Shown here piece after piece: positions 17,989 through 25,228 of a stretch of DNA of 64,000 nt. Each line of letters begins with the position of its first letter. The stretch's first letter is position 1. Under the pieces are notes generated by a model. The model worked only from the letters and a program-made list of their open reading frames with translations, did not search any database and was not told the DNA's origin. The translations under genes and the position numbers were made by a program. Source of the DNA: Bremerella sp. JC817 (lineage in GTDB: Bacteria > Planctomycetota > Planctomycetia > Pirellulales > Pirellulaceae); NCBI RefSeq assembly GCF_040718835.1, contig NZ_JBFEFG010000281.1, positions 868,001-932,000 on the forward strand, written 5' to 3'.

Positions 17989-18483
17989 CTAGGGGTCGTC
18001 GAATTTCAGGTCGTCTTCGCTCAAAACCTTGAAATTGCGGGCCAGCAGGGTGTCCATCGCAATATCGGCGTTGTCGACCATCAAGGCGACTGCCGCTCGG
18101 TTGTTGGGCGTGTAGAGAAGCGGATAGGCCTGAACGATATTCACTTCCGATTGCAGCAGCGCGGTGCATACCCGCAGCAGTGGCTGCTTCTCGGCAGGAA
18201 GTTCCACACCGATCAAATCAGATTCAATCAGCGCGAGGCCTGCTCGCTCGAGGATTTCGCGTCCCCCTTCGGGATCGCTTAAAAGAAACCGAACGAAACA
18301 ACATTCGGTCGCATCGTTAATCGAGAGAGCGACGATGCGAACATTGCTCCCCTCGAACCGTCGCACGATTTCGAGCAATTGCCCGACGCGGTTTTCCAAA
18401 AAGACCGTGAACTGGCGCAGCGATGGATAGTCGCGGCCACGCATCGTGCTGAAGTTCGTACCGGAGCCGGCTCCCGTACTCAT
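17989..18483 (-). CDS. Tandem ACT-domain protein
   Basis: 164 aa. Residues 20-90 (LRQFTVFLENRVGQLLEIVRRFEGSNVRIVAL) form a ligand-binding ACT domain; residues 95-160 look like a second, weaker ACT repeat (LLRVCTALLQSEVNIVQAYPLLY). No catalytic domain is present. Free-standing ACT pairs usually sense amino acids and regulate enzymes; the ligand here is unknown. The acetolactate synthase small subunit is a relative but usually carries a different C-terminal domain, and no ilv gene is nearby. GACCCC/GGGGTC (17975-17997) lies at the stop codon. Confidence 0.75.
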   Translation of the reverse strand: MSTGAGSGTNFSTMRGRDYPSLRQFTVFLENRVGQLLEIVRRFEGSNVRIVALSINDATECCFVRFLLSDPEGGREILERAGLALIESDLIGVELPAEKQPLLRVCTALLQSEVNIVQAYPLLYTPNNRAAVALMVDNADIAMDTLLARNFKVLSEDDLKFDDP

Positions 18484-18651
18484 AGAGCCCCAATCATGCT
18501 AAAACGAAACTGGCGGATAACATTCGCAACTATAAAACAGCCCTAGGGTTCGGTCAATCATCGCCCCAATTGGTGGGAAGCGCTCGCCAACGCGGGCCGA
18601 TCACAGATCAAACCCAATATCGGCCACTGCCAGGTCCCCAAGGACGAGAAG

Positions 18652-19038
18652 ATGCTGACGGAACATACCATTGAGGTCCGCGTTCGCTATCAGGAAACGG
18701 ACGCCCAAGGCCGAGTTCATCACGCCAACTATATAACCTATTTCGAGTTGGCACGAACAGAAATGCTGCGAGCCGGCGGATTTAATTACAAACGGATGGA
18801 AGCAGAAGGCCTGCTGCTGGTCGTCCGTGATGTCGAAGTCCGCTACCACCTGCCTGCCGAATTCGACGATTTGCTGCTGGTGACGGTCAAAACCCTCAAA
18901 GCGAAGGGTGCCCGGATCGAGCTCGTTTACGAGATTCGCCGTGACGACGAGTTGGTGGTCGAAGGGCGGACGATCCTGGCTTGTATCTCTCGCGAGGGGA
19001 AGCCAACTCGAATCCCAGAAGTACTACGCGTCGATTAG
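18652..19038 (+). CDS. Acyl-CoA thioesterase, YbgC/4HBT hotdog family
   Basis: 128 aa, one hotdog domain. The RYQETDAQGRVHHANYITYFE stretch contains the family's catalytic Asp (D in ETDAQG) and the N-Y-x-x-Y-F-E helix start. It hydrolyses acyl-CoA or hydroxybenzoyl-CoA-type thioesters; the true substrate is unknown. Unlike E. coli ybgC, it is not next to tol-pal genes. Its last 15 bases overlap the convergent coaB-like gene. Confidence 0.88.
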   Translation: MLTEHTIEVRVRYQETDAQGRVHHANYITYFELARTEMLRAGGFNYKRMEAEGLLLVVRDVEVRYHLPAEFDDLLLVTVKTLKAKGARIELVYEIRRDDELVVEGRTILACISREGKPTRIPEVLRVD

Positions 19039-19653
19039 TCGCTCGCCGACGATCTGCATGATCTGCGAGGCGACCTCACCCTTCGAGCCGTCGATGGTCG
19101 CGACCACGCTGCCATCTTTGGCCAGCACTTCGACGTGGTTTTCTTCGCTGTTCATCGCCTCGGGGCCGTTCAAAACCATCAGATCGCAGCTTTTCTTTTC
19201 GAGCTTCACAAGCGCTCGGAAGCGGCGATCTTCGGTTTCCAGGGCGAACCCGACGACCCAGCGGTCTTTCTTTTCAGCCCCCAGCGTCGCCACGATGTCG
19301 GGCGTTTCGATCAGCTGCAGGACGAGTGGCTGGCCGGTTTTGGCGATCTTCTGGTCCTGAACGAACTCCGGCCGATAGTCGCACGGAGCGGCCACGCCGA
19401 TCAAACCATCGCACTGAGCGAACTGCTCGCGAGCCGCCGCCAGCATCTCGTCGGTGGTATTGACCCATACCACGGTGGCCTGCTCTGGATAGGTCACGGT
19501 GACCGGGCCCGAGACGATGATTACTTCGTGACCGGCAGCCACGGCGGCTTCGGCCAGGCTACACCCCATCCGCCCGCTCGAGGCGTTGGTCAGGTAACGA
19601 ACCGGATCGATGTACTGTCGGGTTGGTCCCGAGGTCAGAAGAATGCGGGCCAT
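19024..19653 (-). CDS. coaB: Stand-alone phosphopantothenoylcysteine synthetase (CoaB-like)
   Basis: 209 aa. ILLTSGPTRQYIDPVRYLTNASSGRMG is the CoaB nucleotide-binding start, and AAPCDYRPEFV, KIAKTG and VGFALETED are the phosphopantothenate and CTP/ATP contact motifs. It joins Cys to 4'-phosphopantothenate in coenzyme A synthesis. The flavin decarboxylase half (CoaC) found fused in most bacteria is absent, so a separate coaC must exist elsewhere. The 3' end overlaps the thioesterase gene by 15 bases. Confidence 0.85.
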   Translation of the reverse strand: MARILLTSGPTRQYIDPVRYLTNASSGRMGCSLAEAAVAAGHEVIIVSGPVTVTYPEQATVVWVNTTDEMLAAAREQFAQCDGLIGVAAPCDYRPEFVQDQKIAKTGQPLVLQLIETPDIVATLGAEKKDRWVVGFALETEDRRFRALVKLEKKSCDLMVLNGPEAMNSEENHVEVLAKDGSVVATIDGSKGEVASQIMQIVGERLIDA

Positions 19654-19887
19654 AGATCACAAGGCAAGGTTGGGGGCATGAAGCAAACCCCATCTATCCT
19701 ACTGCGAACGGCGGCGGGTGCTACCAGGGCATGCTGGCAAACCATGGGTTGAATTCACCTTGACCCATCTACGGGGGCTTCGTAATGTTGCCGCGCTTCA
19801 GATTTTGCCCCACCTGTGCGCTGCCGTTTCGTCGGTTTCGCACGAGAAATCTTGGCTCTCGATCCTTATCGGCAAAGGACACCACCC

Positions 19888-20775
19888 ATGGCGAAAACGC
19901 TGGCTTTCTGCCTGATCGTGACGATTGTGGCATGGACCACCAGTCCGGATTTCGCCCTGGGCCAAGGATTGCTGTCGGCTGCCTCGAGCGAGAGCCGAGC
20001 TGACGACCCTGATCCGCCGAAACCCCAAAAGAAGAAAAAACACCATCATTACGATGATGATTGCGACGACGACGATTCGTTCGGCGACGTCCTGGCCGAG
20101 GCCGCATTCGCTGCCATCCTTGGCTCGATGTTCCCGAAACGAACGACGACCACGGTCTATACGACCGAGTCCGGGCCGACCGTCAGCCGAGAGATCATCG
20201 CACTGCCGGGCTACTTTTCCGATTACCCCTACCAGCACGAGTTTGGCTACATGCTGATGGGCGACGAGTGGTACGGCATTGGAAAGACATCCTCGATTCG
20301 CGCCTCGGTCGAACATGGCAACGACTTCCAAGACCTGACGCGGATCGGCACGAAGCTGCTGGTCGAAGGGACCTCGAAATGGGGCCTCGATATGCAGTGG
20401 GACGAATACTTCGAGAACCTATCGACCGGTGGCACCGATCAACTGTCGATGGGCGATATCAACCTGATGTACCGGTTTGGTCAGGGGTATCACAACCAGC
20501 TCCGTTTCGGGCTGGGTGCCAATTACCTGCACGACCGACACGGCTCCGAATACGGGCTCAACTTTACCGGCGGATACGATGCCTACCTGGGCAAGCCTTG
20601 GATCTGGTCGACCGAATTCGATCTGGGCAAAGTAGGTTCGGCTGACCTGTTTCGCTTTCGGACCACCCTTGGTCTGCAATGGAAACGGGCGGAAGTGTTC
20701 GCGGGGTATCAATACACCAACTTGGAGGGCATCGAATTGGATGGATTCCTTTCGGGCCTGAGAATTTGGTTTTAA
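19888..20775 (+). CDS. Exported protein with His/Asp-rich segment and beta-barrel-like C-terminus
   Basis: 295 aa from the ATG at 19888, which has AAAGGA about 8 bases upstream. An N-terminal hydrophobic segment ending near FALGQG is a signal peptide. Residues 45-70 contain KKKKHHHYDDDCDDDD, a charge-dense run that could bind metal. The remaining 220 residues alternate aromatic and polar residues (GLDMQWDEYFENL, LRFGLGANYL, WSTEFDLGKV, VFAGYQYTNLEGIEL) and end in IWF, like an outer-membrane beta barrel. No family name recognised. The in-frame extension to 19816 lacks a signal and is excluded. Confidence 0.7.
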   Translation: MAKTLAFCLIVTIVAWTTSPDFALGQGLLSAASSESRADDPDPPKPQKKKKHHHYDDDCDDDDSFGDVLAEAAFAAILGSMFPKRTTTTVYTTESGPTVSREIIALPGYFSDYPYQHEFGYMLMGDEWYGIGKTSSIRASVEHGNDFQDLTRIGTKLLVEGTSKWGLDMQWDEYFENLSTGGTDQLSMGDINLMYRFGQGYHNQLRFGLGANYLHDRHGSEYGLNFTGGYDAYLGKPWIWSTEFDLGKVGSADLFRFRTTLGLQWKRAEVFAGYQYTNLEGIELDGFLSGLRIWF

Positions 20776-20872
20776 CCAGTTTTCCCGGGTGGAAATCACT
20801 CGGTTACCACGGCATGATGGGTCGTGTGAAACTGGTTCAATTGTGACGAATAAATCGACTGAGTGGACTTCC

Positions 20873-21844
20873 ATGCGTCATATCGCGTTCGCCTTGATGA
20901 CTATCCTTTTCGCCAGCCCAGCCTGGTGTGCCGACATCTTCGTGGACAATATCAGCGGAGATGATCGCAACACCGGCAGCGCTGCTGCGCTCAAGGAAGG
21001 AAGCACCGGCCCCATCTTCACGATCGCCAAAGCCTTGCGAATTGCCCGTAAAGGGGATCGCATTGTTTTGAAGAATACCGGCGTTCCGTATCGCGAATCG
21101 ATCACGCTGCAAGGTGCCAACAACAGCGGCCTGCAGTATCTCCCCTTCATTATTGAAGGCAACGGCGCGGTTCTCGATGGCCGTGCGAACATTCCACTCG
21201 ACGGCTGGAAGCATGCGACCGGCGACATCTATTGCTTCGCCCCAACCTACAAGTCGTACCAGCAGCTTTACATCGAAGACCGTCCGGCCGAACGTGCCCA
21301 GATTGATAACGTGGCGGATATCATCAAGCTGCAGCCTCTGCAGTGGAGCCTGGTCGATGGCATGATCTTCTTCCGTGCGGAAAAGGATCACGGCCCTGGT
21401 AGCTACAACCTGACCTATTCGGCCCAACGTACCGGCATCACGCTTTACGAAGTGCGGCACGTGAAGATCGTCGATCTGACCGTCCAAGGCTTTCAGCTTG
21501 ATGGCATCAACGTCCACAGCAACTGCTACCACACCGACCTGATCGCGGTCACGTCGCGTGGTAACGGCCGCAGTGGTGTTTCGGTGGGTGGTGCCTCGCG
21601 GGCGACGATTTCCAAGTCGCTTCTGGGTGACAACGGAACCGTGCAGCTCCGTGGCGAAGGATTCTCGAAGACGACTGTCATCGATTGCACGCTTCTTGAT
21701 AACACCGCACCAGCGACTTTCCAGAAAGACGCCAAGATCGAAATCGACGGCAAGCCAATTAGCGAGCCTCAGGCTCCTCAGACGGCTCGAACTCCTCGCC
21801 CGCTGTCTCAGCCAGGTGCTCCAGGTTCTCCTCTTCAGCGGTAG
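20873..21844 (+). CDS. Exported right-handed beta-helix repeat protein
   Basis: 323 aa from ATG 20873. MRHIAFALMTILFASPAWCAD is a clear signal peptide. DIFVDNISGDDRNTGSA followed by GPIFTIAKALRIARKGDRIVL is the DUF1565-like start of pectate-lyase/NosD-type beta helices; the RHVKIVDLTVQGFQLDGINVH and SRATISKSLLGDNGT turns are typical helix coils. It may bind or cleave polysaccharide, but no catalytic site can be named. The last 28 residues are Pro/Gln/Ser-rich and lie in the 86-base overlap with the convergent flippase-like gene. Confidence 0.82.
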   Translation: MRHIAFALMTILFASPAWCADIFVDNISGDDRNTGSAAALKEGSTGPIFTIAKALRIARKGDRIVLKNTGVPYRESITLQGANNSGLQYLPFIIEGNGAVLDGRANIPLDGWKHATGDIYCFAPTYKSYQQLYIEDRPAERAQIDNVADIIKLQPLQWSLVDGMIFFRAEKDHGPGSYNLTYSAQRTGITLYEVRHVKIVDLTVQGFQLDGINVHSNCYHTDLIAVTSRGNGRSGVSVGGASRATISKSLLGDNGTVQLRGEGFSKTTVIDCTLLDNTAPATFQKDAKIEIDGKPISEPQAPQTARTPRPLSQPGAPGSPLQR

Positions 21845-22841
21845 CCTCTGCCATCGACCGATCGACCGAAGCACGATTGGTCCAATAGAACACGGCTCCG
21901 ATAAATGCCAGGCCGATCGTCAAGGCGCGAAAGCCAAGTGCCACGGTAATCGCACTGGCCTTCGACATCTCTTCTTCCGGAACGGTCACGTACAACTCGG
22001 TGATCGCTAGTTCCAACGTTCCCATCCCGCCAGGGGAAAGAGGAATCGCCGCGAACACCATCGCCAGCGGCGTGATCACCATCATTTCGAGCAGCGTCGG
22101 ATGGTGCTCAAACAAGCCTGAAGCCAGAAAGTAAGCCGCGACCGAAAACAGGGAATGCACTCCCAGGCTCAAGACTGCGATCACCACGAGATAGCGCGGA
22201 TAGCGACGATACATGCGGACCGAAGCAAAGATCCGTTTGAAGATATGCCCGAGCTTCGGAATCCCTTCCAGAAAGTCGCGCAGCGATCCCTTCGCAAAAC
22301 CCGGCAGAAGTGCCAATGACATCCCAAACAATCCGGCGATCGATACCGAATGGACGACGTAGGCCATCGTGCGAATGGCAGGCTTGGCGGTTTCCAGATC
22401 GATGGTTGACGCAGCGGCCGACGTCACCACGAACAACGCGTACAGCCCGATCAACCGATCCATGATGATTGTCGAAACTGCTTCGGGACGTTTCTCGGGA
22501 TTGTCTTTCGCCAGCATGTACCCTTTAAACAGGTCGCCCCCCACGCCGCCGAGCCCGACGAAGTTCAACAGATAGCCCAGGAAACCAAGCCGGAACGCAT
22601 CTTTCAAATGGAAAGGAATGCCGACCGAGATCACCAGCAGATACCAACGAATGAACGTGAGCGATAACGCACTCAACGCAAAGCCGAAAGCGAGCGCCAC
22701 CATTCCCCAGCGTGTTCGTGAACTGAAAATCTGGCGAACCGCTTCGACGTTTTCAGGGTCCCTAGCAATAGTCCAAATCAAATAGACCAGAATGGCCGCC
22801 GGCACGAGGATCCGCAGAAGAGTCAACAGATGCTTTTTCAC
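21759..22841 (-). CDS. Flippase-like membrane protein (LPG synthase TM / UPF0104 family)
   Basis: 360 aa from a GTG at 22841, preceded by AAGGAAA at proper spacing; the frame stays open to 23060 but has no ribosome binding site or family-like sequence there. About eight membrane helices are visible (LLRILVPAAILVYLIW, MVALAFGFALSAL and on). NFVGLGGVGGDLFKGYML and IPLSPGGMGTLELAI are the two conserved glycine motifs of the lysylphosphatidylglycerol synthetase/glycosyltransferase AglD-related family. It probably moves lipid-linked molecules across the inner membrane. The acidic C-terminal tail (AEEENLEHL...EEPEAR) is encoded opposite the tail of the beta-helix gene. Confidence 0.85.
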   Translation of the reverse strand: MKKHLLTLLRILVPAAILVYLIWTIARDPENVEAVRQIFSSRTRWGMVALAFGFALSALSLTFIRWYLLVISVGIPFHLKDAFRLGFLGYLLNFVGLGGVGGDLFKGYMLAKDNPEKRPEAVSTIIMDRLIGLYALFVVTSAAASTIDLETAKPAIRTMAYVVHSVSIAGLFGMSLALLPGFAKGSLRDFLEGIPKLGHIFKRIFASVRMYRRYPRYLVVIAVLSLGVHSLFSVAAYFLASGLFEHHPTLLEMMVITPLAMVFAAIPLSPGGMGTLELAITELYVTVPEEEMSKASAITVALGFRALTIGLAFIGAVFYWTNRASVDRSMAEATAEEENLEHLAETAGEEFEPSEEPEAR

Positions 22842-22959
22842 GCGTTTCCTTAGAAGCTTAAAGGTGAGGGTCGCCCCCTTAGCGATACTGATGCCCGCAC
22901 GTAATCGGGCGGAAATCGTAGGTGTAGTGTAACTTAGTAAAAAGTTCCGCGACCAGTCA

Positions 22960-22988
22960 TTGACACCCTTGGCGGGGATTGGTAATTT
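22960..22988 (+). promoter_or_regulatory. Candidate promoter of tRNA-Ala
   Basis: TTGACA (22960-22965), 17-base spacer, TAATTT (22983-22988). A second candidate lies downstream, TTGACG (23000-23005) with TAAACT (23025-23030), and between its boxes sits the palindrome CGGCCTC-T-GAGGCCG (23004-23018). Either could drive the tRNA. Confidence 0.35.
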
Positions 22989-23075
22989 TAACCCTTTACT
23001 TGACGGCCTCTGAGGCCGATAAGGTAAACTAAAGGTTGTTGCGGGATGCAAAAGCCCCAAAACAACGACCCAGTA

Positions 23076-23149
<74 letters not shown>

Positions 23150-23153
23150 CTTC

Positions 23154-23190
23154 AAAAAGCCGCAGACCAATTTGCTTTGCGGCTTTTTTT
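23154..23190 (+). terminator. Terminator of tRNA-Ala
   Basis: AAAAGCCGCA / TGCGGCTTTT stem followed by more T residues, directly behind the tRNA. Confidence 0.85.
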
Positions 23191-23231
23191 ATGCGCTGTT
23201 GCAAGGACACCGCTACTTATCAGCGCATGAA

Positions 23232-23264
23232 AAAGCCCGCCTGGCAATTCGCCGGACGGGCTTT
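23232..23264 (-). terminator. Terminator of the rimB-rimK unit
   Basis: AAAGCCCG / CGGGCTTT stem with an internal CCTGGC.../GCCGG helix; on the minus strand it ends in T residues, 25 bases after the rimK stop. Confidence 0.75.
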
Positions 23265-23288
23265 GAATGATCGGGATCGGTAAGGCGA

Positions 23289-24485
23289 CTAAGGTTTTCC
23301 CAGTGCCGAGTCGGTCAGCTTCTTCACCTTCGGACGACGCTGCTTGATCACCTTTTCTGGGATCATGCCGCGCATCGCGTCGAGCTTGCCGAAGCAGAGC
23401 AGACGGTCTCCCGGTTCGAGGGTTCGCTTAAGGCGTGGGTTCGGAATCACCGAGGTCCCGCGGTAAAGCGTCAGCACGTTGATATCGAGATCGGGCAGCC
23501 CCGATTCGTCGATCGTCTTGCCGCAGTATTCCGATCCTTCCGGGATACGCAGTTCGGTCACGCCGTAGCCTCGGCTAACCGTCAGACGCTGACGGATGTC
23601 GATTTCAGGGAAGTCGACCTGAGCAGCGATGTAGTCGACGATCGCACCAGCGATATCGAGCTTGGTACAGCGTTCGATCCCTTCCAGGCCAGGGGAAGAA
23701 TTCACTTCCATGACCTGCGGCCCGCTTTCGCTTTCCAGCATATCGACACCAGCAACGCGAAGTCCCATGATCTGGGCGGCGCGGACGGCCGTTTCTCGGT
23801 AGCGTTCGTCCAGTTCGACAGGCTCCGTCGTGCCCCCGCGATGAACGTTGCTGCGGAACTCGGTTCCTTGGGCAACGCGGCGCATCGCAGCGACGACCTG
23901 ATCGCCGACGACGAAGGCTCGCACGTCACGGCCACGGCTCTCGGAGACAAACTTCTGCACCAGCACGTTCTGACGGGTGCTGTGCAGGGTTTCGATGATC
24001 GCTTCGGCAATCTTGACCGAATCGGCCAGGATGACACCAACCCCCTGGGTTCCTTCAATGAGCTTGATTACGACCGGTGCCCCACCCACGCGTTCGATTG
24101 CCGGCAGAATATCGGCTCGATCGCGAACGAATGTCGTTTGCGGGATGCCAATATGATGGCGACTGAGGATTTGCAGGCTGCGCAGCTTGTCACGCGAGTT
24201 GGTGATGCCCGACGAACTGTTGGCCGGGAAGACATCCATTTGCTCGAACTGCCGCACCACGGCCGTACCGAAGTAGGTAATCGACGCGCCGATCCGGGGG
24301 AGCACAGCGTCGTACGGGCTGAGTTGCTTCGACCGAAAGTAAAGGTCGGGCTCACCCTTCTCGAGATCGATCGCGAACTTGAGCGTGTTAAGCACTTTGA
24401 CTTCGTGCCCACGCTCGACCGCGGCGTCGCGTAAGCGACGAGTGCTGTAGCAATACCGATTGCAGGAAAGAATTCCTAACTTCAT
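23289..24485 (-). CDS. rimK: RimK-type ATP-grasp glutamate ligase with C-terminal RCK_C-like domain
   Basis: 398 aa, about 100 longer than E. coli RimK. Residues 1-95 are the N-terminal RimK domain; 96-290 form the ATP-grasp domain (PVVIKLIEGTQGVGV, VLVQKFV, metal-binding VMEVNSSPGLEGIE). RimK adds glutamates to the C-terminus of ribosomal protein S6. Residues 300-378 (VTELRIPEGSEYCGKTI...LEPGDRLLCFGKL) match the TrkA-C/RCK_C ligand-binding fold, normally found in K+ channel regulators. A Lys/Arg-rich tail ends the protein. The rimB-like gene lies 123 bases upstream. The added domain could let a small molecule control glutamylation. Confidence 0.88.
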   Translation of the reverse strand: MKLGILSCNRYCYSTRRLRDAAVERGHEVKVLNTLKFAIDLEKGEPDLYFRSKQLSPYDAVLPRIGASITYFGTAVVRQFEQMDVFPANSSSGITNSRDKLRSLQILSRHHIGIPQTTFVRDRADILPAIERVGGAPVVIKLIEGTQGVGVILADSVKIAEAIIETLHSTRQNVLVQKFVSESRGRDVRAFVVGDQVVAAMRRVAQGTEFRSNVHRGGTTEPVELDERYRETAVRAAQIMGLRVAGVDMLESESGPQVMEVNSSPGLEGIERCTKLDIAGAIVDYIAAQVDFPEIDIRQRLTVSRGYGVTELRIPEGSEYCGKTIDESGLPDLDINVLTLYRGTSVIPNPRLKRTLEPGDRLLCFGKLDAMRGMIPEKVIKQRRPKVKKLTDSALGKP

Positions 24486-24608
24486 TACGTCGCGTTTCCA
24501 TCTCGACAGGGATTTATTAAGACACCGCGGCGAGGCGGCCAGACGCGAGGGAGCGGTCTCCCCTTTTGCGTCATCGTAAAGACATTTTGACGTGAGGCAA
24601 CCGAATTG

Positions 24609-25136
24609 CTAGGTGGCATCCTGCTGCGGCTGGGCGGACGTCGTTTTTCCAGGTAAGACCTTGGGTTTACGGGCGATCTTCAATCGCTTAGGGACGCCCG
24701 AGAGGAACGAAGCCCCAGAGTCGACCAGCAATCGGCCTCGAATCGCTTCACGCCCCAGCAGCATCCGGAAGCCCATGGCGTCGCGATTGGCGAGAGTTAT
24801 CTCAATTTGCCAGATTCCGCCCAAGATATCGACATTCGTCAATATAACTGGACGCTTGGTGACCTGACCGTTCGAACTGCGGACCTTGCGGAACTCAAGG
24901 ACCGGTGCCTCGGCAACGATTGGGCCAGAAGAACTGCGTTGACGAGGATGGACTTTGAAACGGACCCAATCCTGACCATCCCGCTGCTCGTATTTCAGGT
25001 CGTACGCATGCAGCGAAGAAGACCGGGCCCCGGTGTCAATCTTCGCCTTGATCTTGGCGATCCCCAACTGGGGAAGCTGAACCCATTCGCGCCAGCCGAT
25101 AATCGGCAGCTTAACCGGATGTGCTTTCGAGGCCAT
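24609..25136 (-). CDS. rimB: RimB-like retropepsin-fold (ATP-dependent zinc protease family) peptidase
   Basis: 175 aa from ATG 25136. LPIIGWREWVQLPQLG then KAKIDTGARSSSLHA is the signature of the PF05618 family, with a retropepsin-like DTG motif; RMLLGREAIRGRLLVDSGAS is the second conserved motif. In Pseudomonas RimB removes the glutamate tail that RimK adds to S6. Here it is transcribed just ahead of rimK, which supports the same role. The frame is open to 25478, but that part overlaps the M48 gene and is rejected. The C-terminal 25 residues are basic and Gln-rich. Confidence 0.85.
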   Translation of the reverse strand: MASKAHPVKLPIIGWREWVQLPQLGIAKIKAKIDTGARSSSLHAYDLKYEQRDGQDWVRFKVHPRQRSSSGPIVAEAPVLEFRKVRSSNGQVTKRPVILTNVDILGGIWQIEITLANRDAMGFRMLLGREAIRGRLLVDSGASFLSGVPKRLKIARKPKVLPGKTTSAQPQQDAT

Positions 25137-25228
25137 GCCTGACTCGTGGTAGTGATCTCTAGTTTGTGAAACAAGAGGAGCACATCGCGCCACCTCAACC
25201 GAGCCTGGATTGTAGGCGACTTGCAGGC

